From contig JAGPVK010000249.1 of the NCBI GenBank assembly GCA_018067055.1, positions 1 through 13,003 on the forward strand: a stretch of 13,003 bases of DNA, read 5' to 3'. A program made the position numbers and the translations under genes. The number at the start of each line of letters is the position of its first letter. Position 1 is the stretch's first letter. Positions 7,387-13,003 of the stretch are shown here, in pieces. The stretch comes from Sphingomonadales bacterium. GTDB lineage: Bacteria; Pseudomonadota; Alphaproteobacteria; Sphingomonadales; Sphingomonadaceae. The notes under the pieces are model-generated. The model worked only from the letters and a program-made list of their open reading frames with translations. It was not told the DNA's origin and did not search any database.

Positions 7387-8670
7387 ATGGATATTATCTC
7401 AATACGCGGCGGCAATCGGCTGTCTGGAACCATTCCCATTTCGGGTGCCAAGAATAGCGCCCTGACCCTGCTGCCCTGCGCGCTGCTCACCGATGAACCG
7501 GTTACCCTGCGCAACCTGCCGCGGCTCGCCGATGTCGACAGTTTCGGGCATTTGCTCAACCAGCTTGGTGTCTCCACCACCATCGAAGGCGCGAGGCCGG
7601 AAGATTTCGGGCGGGTGATGACGCTCAAGGCCGGTCGGATCACCTCAACCGAAGCCCCTTATGATATCGTCCGCAAGATGCGGGCGTCGATCCTGGTGCT
7701 GGGCCCGCTACTGGCGCGCGCCGGCGAATGCCGGGTGTCGCTACCCGGTGGTTGCGCGATTGGCAACCGGCCGATCGACCTGCATCTGAAGGCGATCGAG
7801 GCGCTCGGCGCAAGCATCGAAACCACCAGCGGCTATGTCATCGCACGGGTACCCGATGGCGGTTTGCCCGGCGGTGATTTCACTTTCCCGGTGGTCTCGG
7901 TCGGCGCGACCGAGAATGCCCTGATGGCAGCGGTGCTGGCCAATGGCACCAGCATTCTCCGCAATGCCGCGCGCGAACCCGAAATTGTCGATCTGTGCAA
8001 TATGCTGGTCGCGATGGGCGGCGAAATCGAGGGCATTGGTACCTCGACCCTCACTATCTCCGGTGTCGATCGGCTGCATGGCTGCACCTATCGCGTGATG
8101 TCGGACCGGATTGAAGCGGGCAGCTATGCCTGCGCGGTCGGCATTGCCGGCGGCGAAGTCGACCTGCTGGCCGCCAAGGCGGACGAAATGGAAGCAACGC
8201 TGGATGCGCTGCGTCACGCTGGTCTGGATATCGACGTTCATGCCAAAGGCATCAGGGTGGCGTCGGATGGCAAGCTCAAACCGCTGACGCTGTCCACGGC
8301 TCCTTATCCTGGCCTTGCGACCGATATGCAGGCGCAGCTGATGGCGATGCTCTGTCTCGCCGATGGTGCCAGCGTTCTCACCGAAACCATTTTCGAAAAC
8401 CGCTACATGCATGTGCCGGAACTCAACCGGATGGGCGCGGATATCGAGACCAAGGGCCGCACCGCGGTGGTGCGCGGTGTCAAGAAACTGACCGGCGCGC
8501 CGGTAATGGCAACCGATCTGCGCGCCTCGATGAGTCTGGCGATTGCCGGACTGGCGGCAGAAGGCGAAACCCGGCTGCAACGGATCTACCATCTCGATCG
8601 CGGCTATGAACGGCTGGAAGAGAAGCTGGCCGCCGTGGGCGCCGATATCGAACGGATCAGCGGCGATTGA
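7387..8670 (+). CDS. murA: UDP-N-acetylglucosamine 1-carboxyvinyltransferase MurA
   Basis: Catalyses the first committed step of peptidoglycan synthesis, transfer of enolpyruvate from PEP to UDP-GlcNAc, in the cytoplasm. At 427 residues it is close to the usual length. ISGAKNSAL gives Lys22 and Asn23 at exactly the positions known in E. coli MurA, which fixes the start codon. KMRAS (97-101) and the active-site loop [17 protein letters not shown] (118-134) follow. Cys123 is the counterpart of E. coli Cys115, so the enzyme should be of the fosfomycin-sensitive type. [22 protein letters not shown] in the C-terminal half is also characteristic. No Shine-Dalgarno sequence precedes the ATG. It follows trpS by 77 bases and may have its own promoter. 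Confidence 0.97.
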   Translation: MDIISIRGGNRLSGTIPISGAKNSALTLLPCALLTDEPVTLRNLPRLADVDSFGHLLNQLGVSTTIEGARPEDFGRVMTLKAGRITSTEAPYDIVRKMRASILVLGPLLARAGECRVSLPGGCAIGNRPIDLHLKAIEALGASIETTSGYVIARVPDGGLPGGDFTFPVVSVGATENALMAAVLANGTSILRNAAREPEIVDLCNMLVAMGGEIEGIGTSTLTISGVDRLHGCTYRVMSDRIEAGSYACAVGIAGGEVDLLAAKADEMEATLDALRHAGLDIDVHAKGIRVASDGKLKPLTLSTAPYPGLATDMQAQLMAMLCLADGASVLTETIFENRYMHVPELNRMGADIETKGRTAVVRGVKKLTGAPVMATDLRASMSLAIAGLAAEGETRLQRIYHLDRGYERLEEKLAAVGADIERISGD

Positions 8671-8689
8671 TCCAGCCCCGCTAGCACTT

Positions 8690-8716
8690 ATGGCAGCTTG
8701 TCTTTCCGCCATTTTT
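8690..8716 (+). terminator. Weak possible rho-independent terminator after murA
   Basis: ATGGC (8690-8694) and GCCAT (8708-8712) form a five-pair stem around a 13-base loop, and the descending arm runs into TTTTT (8712-8716). The T-run and its place 20 bases after the murA stop fit a terminator separating murA from the next cassette. The short stem and large loop make it weak, and it also overlaps a candidate promoter. Confidence 0.3.
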
Positions 8717-8726
8717 CTCCTGTAGT
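8698..8726 (+). promoter_or_regulatory. Candidate promoter of the SnoaL/ABM/P450/SDR cassette
   Basis: TTGTCT (8698-8703) and TGTAGT (8721-8726) are exactly 17 bases apart, each matching the -35 or -10 consensus at four of six positions. Transcription would begin near 8733, leaving a leader of about 20 bases that contains the strong AAGGAGAGGA ribosome binding site. The position is right for the first gene of the cassette. This is a consensus match only; a regulated promoter with an unseen activator is possible. Confidence 0.35.
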
Positions 8727-8755
8727 CCGCTTCAATAAAAGGAGAGGATGAGTCC

Positions 8756-9166
8756 ATGTTTTCAGGACCGATGGAAGACCGCTTGGCGATTCGCGAATTG
8801 CACGATGCTTATTGTGATGCAGTGCTGCGCAAGGATCCCGCGGATTGGGGTGCGCTGTGGACGGAAGATGCTGTCTGGTCGCTGATGGGCACCGAAGTGA
8901 TCGGTCGCGAAAATATTGTCAATCTCTGGAATGGCGCGATGAGCCAATTTGATGCGGTCAGTTTTCTGGGCATACCGGGCAGTCTGACCGTCACCGGCGA
9001 CACCGCATCCGGTCGCTATCAGACCCATGAAATTCTGGTCGAGAACGGCGAACCGCGCATTGCCGGTGGCCGCTATGATGATGAGATGGTCAAAATTGAC
9101 GGCCAGTGGCTCTACAGCAAACGGATATTCAATGTTGTCGCCCAACTTGGCGGCAACAAGCTTTAG
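8756..9166 (+). CDS. SnoaL/NTF2-like small protein (LinA-type fold)
   Basis: A 136-residue protein with the pattern of the SnoaL-like/NTF2-like cone-barrel family: helices IRELHDAYCDAVLRKD and WGALWTEDAVWSL, a variable GRENIVNLWNGAM helix, then strands ending KIDGQWLYSKRIFNVV. Members include dehydratases, isomerases, the dehydrochlorinase LinA and non-catalytic partners. Asp21 lies where these enzymes often place a catalytic Asp, but by eye I see no His at the position of LinA His73 (only His16 and His91 are present), so LinA-like chemistry is not expected. Start choice: GAGAGGA seven bases ahead favours ATG 8756; an out-of-frame ATG at 8748 sits too close to the AAGGAG. First gene of a four-gene cassette; the next gene starts 13 bases on. 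Substrate unknown. Confidence 0.8.
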   Translation: MFSGPMEDRLAIRELHDAYCDAVLRKDPADWGALWTEDAVWSLMGTEVIGRENIVNLWNGAMSQFDAVSFLGIPGSLTVTGDTASGRYQTHEILVENGEPRIAGGRYDDEMVKIDGQWLYSKRIFNVVAQLGGNKL

Positions 9167-9179
9167 GAGATTTTGAAGC

Positions 9180-9521
9180 ATGGCAAAAATTTTGATTGCT
9201 GCCCATATTGATGTGGATCCTGCGACACGGGAAGAATGTCTGAAGAAAGCGCAGCCCTATATTGACGGCGCACTGACCCAGGAAGGATGTCTGTGCTACA
9301 GCTGGGCCGCTGACATGCACAATCCGTCGCGCATCGAAGTATTTGAAGAATGGACCGATGAAGAGGCCCTGGCCCAGCATTTCCAGGATGTCCATTATGC
9401 CAGCATGCTCGCCCATATCGGCAGCTTTGGCCTGATCAATGCCGTCAGCGCCAAATATCGGGTCGACGCGGAAGGTCCGGTTTATAATGCAGAAGGCAAA
9501 CCGACCCCTTCTTTTGACTAA
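9180..9521 (+). CDS. ABM-domain protein, putative quinol-type monooxygenase
   Basis: A 113-residue dimeric alpha/beta-barrel protein of the antibiotic biosynthesis monooxygenase (ABM) family, as in YgiN and ActVA-Orf6. Visible features are an N-terminal beta-strand (KILIAAHIDV), the GCLCYSW strand, NPSRIEVFEEWTDEEALAQHFQ (48-69) and a C-terminal AKYRV strand with a short acidic tail. Family members oxidise quinols or polyphenolic substrates without metal or cofactor; others are heme-degrading or of unknown role. The paired cysteines in GCLCY (37, 39) are unusual to my eye. A TAGGAG ribosome binding site overlaps the stop of the preceding gene, so translation is probably coupled. It precedes the P450 by 18 bases, suggesting a shared pathway. 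Confidence 0.82.
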   Translation: MAKILIAAHIDVDPATREECLKKAQPYIDGALTQEGCLCYSWAADMHNPSRIEVFEEWTDEEALAQHFQDVHYASMLAHIGSFGLINAVSAKYRVDAEGPVYNAEGKPTPSFD

Positions 9522-9539
9522 TTTGCACAGGAACTTGCC

Positions 9540-10787
9540 ATGAACGAAGCAGTATCCAAATCGCTTTTCCAGCCAGACATATTGGTTGATCCGTTTGAAT
9601 TCTATGAAGAAAAGCGGGCCAAAAGCCCGGTCTTTTTCGATGAAGCCAGCGGCACCTATATCGTGCTGGACTATGACCTGATCTCGGAAGCGGTCGGTCG
9701 GCTGGATGATTTTTCCAACAATTTCAACGCGCTGCTTTCTGGTGGAAAGTCAGAAGAAGAGCTGGAAAATGACAAGGAAGTACAGGAGATTCAGGCGAAG
9801 GGCTGGCCCCAGGTCAATACCCTGCTGACCGCTGACCAGCCGGTGCACACCCGGTTCCGCAAACTGGTCAATCTCGCCTTCTCGATGCCGAAAGTGAACA
9901 AGCTGGAAGACAGCATGCGGGAGATGTCGAACGAGCTGATCGACAATTTCATCGACAAGGGCGAATGCGAATTTGTCAGCGAATATGCGATCCCGATGCC
10001 GGTCCGGACGATCGCTGTGCAACTAGGCCTCGATGTCGCCGATGCCCATACGATCAAGCGCTGGACCAACGCTTTTGTCGATCGCCTGTCCGGCATGATG
10101 ACCCGCGAACGGCAATTGGAAACCGAGCGCGAGGTGGTGGAATATCAGCACGCGCTCAAGGCCAATATGGACGAACGCCGCAAGGAAGCGAAGAACGACA
10201 TCCTGTCCGATCTGGTCAACGCCCAGGTTGATGGCGAGCGGCCGCTCGATGATGCCGAATCCCTGTCGATCGTCCAGCAGCTGATGGTTGCAGGCAATGA
10301 AACCACAACCGCTGCTCTGGGTGAAGGCATGCGACTGTTCGCCACCAATCCGGATCAATATAAGATGATTCAGGATGATCCGTCGCTGATCCCCAATGCG
10401 GTAGAGGAAGTGCTGCGCATGTCGAGCGGTTCGTCCGGTATCTGGCGGGTGATGCACCGCGATGCCGAACTGGGTGGCGTGATGCTGCCCAAGGGTGCGA
10501 TGGTGATGATGCGCTATCACGCCGCCAATCGCGACCCCAAACAGTTTGAAAACCCTAACGAATTCCACGTGGATCGCAAGAATGCGCGCACCCATCTGGC
10601 GTTCGGCAAGGGCATCCACATGTGCGTCGGCAATATGCTGTCGCGCAAGGAAATGACCGTATCCTTCCAGCAATTCGCCAAACGCATGGACAATATCCGG
10701 ATTCAGGAAGGCGCGAAACTCAACTATCCACCCAACATGATGCTGCGCGGACTGGCCAATCTGCCAATCCTGTTCGACAAGAAATAG
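9540..10787 (+). CDS. Cytochrome P450 (soluble, bacterial type)
   Basis: A complete 415-residue soluble cytochrome P450 with all core motifs: C-helix HTRFR (103-107), I-helix MVAGNETTTAALGEG (249-263) with the acid/alcohol pair Glu254-Thr255, K-helix ExxR (Glu290, Arg293), and the heme loop FGKGIHMCVGN (355-365) with proximal Cys362. It would hydroxylate or otherwise oxidise a small lipophilic substrate using electrons from a ferredoxin and reductase. Neither is encoded in the window, so redox partners must come from elsewhere. There is no membrane anchor. A Glu/Lys-rich insertion lies near residues 70-90, before the C-helix. The start at 9540 follows an AGGAA-containing ribosome binding site. 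Position between an ABM protein and a short-chain dehydrogenase suggests hydroxylation followed by alcohol oxidation. CYP family not assignable by eye. Confidence 0.95.
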   Translation: MNEAVSKSLFQPDILVDPFEFYEEKRAKSPVFFDEASGTYIVLDYDLISEAVGRLDDFSNNFNALLSGGKSEEELENDKEVQEIQAKGWPQVNTLLTADQPVHTRFRKLVNLAFSMPKVNKLEDSMREMSNELIDNFIDKGECEFVSEYAIPMPVRTIAVQLGLDVADAHTIKRWTNAFVDRLSGMMTRERQLETEREVVEYQHALKANMDERRKEAKNDILSDLVNAQVDGERPLDDAESLSIVQQLMVAGNETTTAALGEGMRLFATNPDQYKMIQDDPSLIPNAVEEVLRMSSGSSGIWRVMHRDAELGGVMLPKGAMVMMRYHAANRDPKQFENPNEFHVDRKNARTHLAFGKGIHMCVGNMLSRKEMTVSFQQFAKRMDNIRIQEGAKLNYPPNMMLRGLANLPILFDKK

Positions 10788-10808
10788 ACCGGAAAGCGGG
10801 AACATATA

Positions 10809-11579
10809 ATGGGCATGATGGACGGAAAAGTCGCGCTGATTTCAGGCGGCGCAGAAGGCATTGGCGGCACCGCCGGACAGCGCGTGATCGAGGAAGGCGG
10901 CTCGGTGATGCTGGCCGATATCCAGATCGAAAAGGCCAGAGAGCATGCGGCTTCGCTGGGCGACCGCGCAGATGCGGTCGAGCTGGATGTGCGCAACCTC
11001 GACCAATGGCAGGCCGCCGTCGATGCGACAAAAAAGCGCTTTGGCAAGATGACGACGCTGTTCAATGTCGCCGGCATTTCGGAACCCGGATCGGTCGACG
11101 AAGTGGATCTGGATAGCTGGAACCGGACGATTGATATCAATCTCCAGGGCACATTTTATGGTTGCCGCGTCGGCCTTCCGGCGATCATTGAAAGCGGCGA
11201 GGATGGCGCAATTGTCAACATCGGCTCGATGCTGGCGATGCGCCCCGGCGCCCAGTTCGCAGCCTATTGCGCCAGCAAGGCCGCAGTGACCGCGCTGAGC
11301 AAATCGCTTGCCCTCCACTGCGCCGCCGAAAAATATCCGGTACGGGTGAACACCGTCCACCCCGGCGCGATCGATACGCCGATGTACCAGCGCTATCTCG
11401 CCGCTTATCCGGGGCCGCATGACGAGGCAGTGGAACTGTTCAACCGCAACCATCCGATCAACCGGGTTGGTCAGGCGGTCGAGGTCGCCAATGCGATGCT
11501 GTGGCTGGCCAGCGACCTGAGCAGCTTCACCACCGCCAATGATGTCACGGTTGATGGCGGCGGCAGCTACCGGGAATGA
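10809..11579 (+). CDS. Classical short-chain dehydrogenase/reductase
   Basis: A 256-residue NAD(P)-dependent oxidoreductase of the classical SDR family. The nucleotide-binding motif is SGGAEGIGG (Gly13, Gly17, Gly19), and Asp37 at the end of beta-2 (MLADI) predicts NAD(H) preference. NVAG (86-89) stands in place of the usual NNAG. The catalytic tetrad is Asn111, Ser140, Tyr153, Lys157 (YCASK). HPGAIDTPM follows, and the C-terminal VDGGGSYRE is typical. It starts 21 bases after the P450 stop with GGGAA upstream; ATGs at codons 3 and 4 are alternatives. By context it may oxidise the alcohol made by the P450, or act on a sterol-, terpenoid- or aromatic-type substrate. This is inference. Last gene of the cassette. 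Confidence 0.93.
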   Translation: MGMMDGKVALISGGAEGIGGTAGQRVIEEGGSVMLADIQIEKAREHAASLGDRADAVELDVRNLDQWQAAVDATKKRFGKMTTLFNVAGISEPGSVDEVDLDSWNRTIDINLQGTFYGCRVGLPAIIESGEDGAIVNIGSMLAMRPGAQFAAYCASKAAVTALSKSLALHCAAEKYPVRVNTVHPGAIDTPMYQRYLAAYPGPHDEAVELFNRNHPINRVGQAVEVANAMLWLASDLSSFTTANDVTVDGGGSYRE

Positions 11580-11581
11580 TC

Positions 11582-11612
11582 AAAAAAAAGGTGGCCGGAG
11601 CGGGCCACCTTT
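11582..11612 (-). terminator. Strong rho-independent terminator, T-tract on minus strand
   Basis: A perfect ten-pair stem (AAAGGTGGCC at 11587-11596 with GGCCACCTTT at 11603-11612) closes a six-base loop. Read on the minus strand it is followed by a run of T, eight in total including three in the stem (complement of 11582-11589). This is an excellent intrinsic terminator for the minus-strand lipoprotein gene. On the plus strand only three T, all in the stem, follow the hairpin, so it would stop the SDR transcript less efficiently, though its place three bases after the SDR stop suggests a shared role. Confidence 0.85.
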
Positions 11613-11616
11613 GATT

Positions 11617-11645
11617 GCCGGACAGATTGAAATGCGAAGTCCGGC
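11617..11645. repeat. Inverted repeat between lipoprotein gene and terminator
   Basis: GCCGGAC (11617-11623) and its exact complement GTCCGGC (11639-11645) flank a 15-base A-rich spacer. It lies between the stop of the lipoprotein gene and the terminator hairpin, so the minus-strand transcript would carry two stem-loops in tandem. No T-run follows this one. It may protect the 3' end or be chance. Confidence 0.45.
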
Positions 11646-11657
11646 GGATATCCTGCG

Positions 11658-12392
11658 CTACTGGCGACCGTTGCTGGCGACGATATCGACAACCGTGCCG
11701 CCACCCGAACGCTTGTTAAGGGTGATCACATAGGCATCGGCGTCATTTGCTTTCGATCCTCCCAGAACATGCTCGGTCCCCCGCAGCAGATATTCCGCGT
11801 CATATCCGGCACGTTTTGCTCTGGTATAATAATAATCAACAATGTTCTTGATCGGTGTTGCCGTGGTAAAACTGACCACGCGAAGATCGCACTTGCCAGC
11901 GGCTTCCTGAACATTTGCCTTGGGATAGACCGCAAATTCCGGCGGCATCTTGTTTGCCCAGGCCATGTCGTAGCTCAGTTTGTCGTTGCAGACGGGCTTG
12001 CTCTGGCGCGCCTCCTGCAGCTCGGCTTTATCGCCCAGCGTCAATCCTTCATCGTCTGACGTCATTTGCCGGGGCGCCGGCGCGCTCAGCATTTTCCCGC
12101 CAAGCGCTGCCGATGCAGCGGCGCTCCCGTCTTCTCCGGTCCCCGGAGGCACCGATCCGTCCGCCGCGCCATTGGCACCGCGAATGGCATTGCGATTCGC
12201 CTGATCCGTGAGCTCCGGATCGACGAGGATTGCGTCTTCCAATGCGTCGTTCATCGCCGGGTCTGAGGTCAGATTGTCGTCGAGTTTCGCCAGTTCTTCT
12301 TCGCTGGCTTCATTGCTGCCACAGGCAGCAAGCGTCAAAGGCAGCGCCAGCGCGGCAGCAGACAGCAACAGGGAACGGGTAAGTTTGGACAT
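11658..12392 (-). CDS. Uncharacterised sphingomonad-type lipoprotein
   Basis: I do not recognise a named family. The 244-residue product has a clear lipoprotein signal: Lys/Arg at the N-terminus, hydrophobic run, lipobox LAAC with Cys24. The position after the Cys is Gly, not Asp, so outer-membrane sorting is plausible. An acidic, low-complexity stretch follows (about 28-65), then a Gly/Ala/Pro-rich linker (70-110), then a compact C-terminal domain (about 130-244). In the domain KPVC (Cys135) and GKC (Cys168) could form a disulfide, and the region from FTTATPIKNIVDYYYTR through to VVDIVAS looks like alternating helix and strand. The ATG at 12392 has CAGGAG eight bases upstream. A strong terminator follows. 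It converges on the SDR gene. A near-consensus CtrA-type box lies about 44 bases upstream of the start. Function unknown. Confidence 0.8.
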   Translation of the reverse strand: MSKLTRSLLLSAAALALPLTLAACGSNEASEEELAKLDDNLTSDPAMNDALEDAILVDPELTDQANRNAIRGANGAADGSVPPGTGEDGSAAASAALGGKMLSAPAPRQMTSDDEGLTLGDKAELQEARQSKPVCNDKLSYDMAWANKMPPEFAVYPKANVQEAAGKCDLRVVSFTTATPIKNIVDYYYTRAKRAGYDAEYLLRGTEHVLGGSKANDADAYVITLNKRSGGGTVVDIVASNGRQ

Positions 12393-12435
12393 GCGATTTG
12401 CTCCTGAATTTACCGGAACAAATGCACCAAAAAGC

Positions 12436-12451
12436 GTTAATATTTCGTTAG
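12436..12451 (-). promoter_or_regulatory. CtrA-type box upstream of the lipoprotein gene
   Basis: Read on the minus strand the site is CTAA-N7-TTAAC, one base from the alphaproteobacterial CtrA consensus TTAA-N7-TTAAC. The TTAAC half lies at 12436-12440 and the CTAA half at 12448-12451. Further TTAACC-like half sites occur at 12459-12464 and 12480-12485. The distance of about 44 bases to the lipoprotein start suits a promoter-proximal regulator site. The -10/-35 elements themselves are not clear. A/T-rich promoter DNA can produce such matches by chance. Confidence 0.4.
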
Positions 12452-12505
12452 GGAAACTGGTTAATCCGGTGACTATTCGTTAACCTTTTGTCTCATTCCG
12501 GGAAT

Positions 12506-12943
12506 TCAGCCAAAGCCTTTCGGTCCGTCGACCTCGCCGAATCGGATCAGGCGGGAGGTCAGCACAGCCGCCTGCCGGTTGACCACGGCTTTCTGATACT
12601 CGGGGTCGGTGACCATTTCCATGAACGCCCCGCTGTTCGGGTAGCGGGCAATGAAGGAGCTATCCCACTGCTTGTCATCGGGGCCAATGACCATGCATTC
12701 CATCTGGCCCCGCCAGATGATCGTGCCGCCGACCCGCTCGAATATAGGCCCGCTGGTCTTGCCATATTCCTGATAGGCGCGCTCTCCGCTCCAGCCCTTG
12801 CTCGCATTGGAATGATCCGAGGGATATTGCGCCGATTCATGGAAGCGCAGCAGATTGAGCATATTGATCGGCACGTCGCGTGGCAGCGCCTTGAAGGCAT
12901 CAAAACTTTCACGGGTGGGGTCAAGATAGCGATCTTCGGCCAC
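12506..12943 (-). CDS. DUF1330-family protein, GTG start
   Basis: A 145-residue protein of the DUF1330 type (ferredoxin-like/dimeric alpha-beta barrel). The pattern is clear: INMLNLLRFHE (26-36), AYQEYGKTSGPIFERVGGTIIWRGQ (56-80), IGPDDKQWDSSFIARYPNSGAFMEMVTDPEYQKAVVNRQAAVLTSRL in the rest, with the family's W..RYP..aF..M..dp.Y order. Members have no established common activity. The first codon is GTG (12941-12943), supported by TAGGAGA seven bases upstream; no ATG gives a full domain. No signal peptide, so cytoplasmic. It runs in the same direction as the lipoprotein gene, about 110 bases upstream of it, but the CtrA-type box between them suggests separate transcription. Its fold class resembles the ABM protein of the nearby cassette, but a link is speculative. 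Confidence 0.85.
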   Translation of the reverse strand: MAEDRYLDPTRESFDAFKALPRDVPINMLNLLRFHESAQYPSDHSNASKGWSGERAYQEYGKTSGPIFERVGGTIIWRGQMECMVIGPDDKQWDSSFIARYPNSGAFMEMVTDPEYQKAVVNRQAAVLTSRLIRFGEVDGPKGFG

Positions 12944-13003
12944 GTTGTTCTCCTACTGGAATTGTTTTCTATTCTCTTGCCACTGTTCGCGTGATTGGCC
13001 CCA
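12944..13003. other. Right edge, upstream region of the DUF1330 gene
   Basis: Sixty bases to the window edge. They hold the TAGGAGA ribosome binding site of the DUF1330 gene and probably its promoter, but no convincing -35/-10 pair is visible on the minus strand. No coding region is supported. Confidence 0.5.

Noticed and set aside
7741..8757. 338-codon minus-strand open frame opposite murA
   Set aside because: It is His/Arg/Gln-rich in the manner of antisense of G+C-rich coding DNA, while murA on the other strand has every family motif.
8756..9166. Identification of the NTF2-like protein as a LinA dehydrochlorinase
   Set aside because: Only fold-level resemblance; the catalytic histidine is not evident.
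12393..12505. A full -35/-10 promoter for the lipoprotein gene (ATTAAC and TATTAA, 17 bases apart)
   Set aside because: The -35 match is very poor and both elements coincide with the CtrA-type half sites, so only the box is reported.
12488..12994. 168-codon plus-strand open frame opposite the DUF1330 gene
   Set aside because: The opposite strand encodes a well-patterned DUF1330 protein with a strong ribosome binding site; this frame is its antisense shadow.

Overview
This window looks like chromosomal DNA of an alphaproteobacterium, most likely a sphingomonad (Sphingopyxis/Parasphingorhabdus-like). The inference rests on moderately high G+C coding sequence throughout, a Tim44-domain protein / MltA / Smr-domain gene block running divergently from secB, and small lipoproteins and P450/SDR gene sets of the kind common in Sphingomonadales. 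The assignment is from pattern recognition, not a search. I see no tRNA, rRNA, CRISPR array, insertion sequence or phage gene. The window is dense and colinear, and the longest gene-free stretch (between the Tim44-domain gene and secB) is 265 bases.

Layout, left half. The 3' end of a probable glutathione S-transferase gene is followed by dapE (succinyl-diaminopimelate desuccinylase). dapE converges, with a 10-base gap, on a minus-strand operon read right to left: Tim44-domain membrane protein, mltA (lytic transglycosylase lipoprotein), Smr-domain protein. Divergent from that operon is a plus-strand housekeeping run: secB (export chaperone), murJ (lipid II flippase), trpS (tryptophanyl-tRNA synthetase) and, after a 77-base gap, murA (UDP-GlcNAc enolpyruvyl transferase). 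Four of these genes (dapE, mltA, murJ, murA) act in peptidoglycan precursor supply, export or remodelling.

Layout, right half. After murA comes a tight four-gene plus-strand cassette: a SnoaL/NTF2-like small protein, an ABM-type putative monooxygenase, a complete cytochrome P450, and a classical short-chain dehydrogenase. It looks like a compact oxidative pathway for an unidentified lipophilic or aromatic substrate and is the least explained part of the window. It ends against a strong hairpin with a T-tract on the minus strand. This hairpin most plausibly terminates the next gene, an unrecognised 244-residue lipoprotein on the minus strand whose upstream region carries a near-consensus CtrA-type TTAA-N7-TTAA box. 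Last, also on the minus strand, is a DUF1330-family protein with a GTG start and a strong ribosome binding site.

Limits: functions are assigned from motifs seen by eye. Promoter calls are consensus matches only. The substrate of the P450 cassette and the function of the lipoprotein are unknown.
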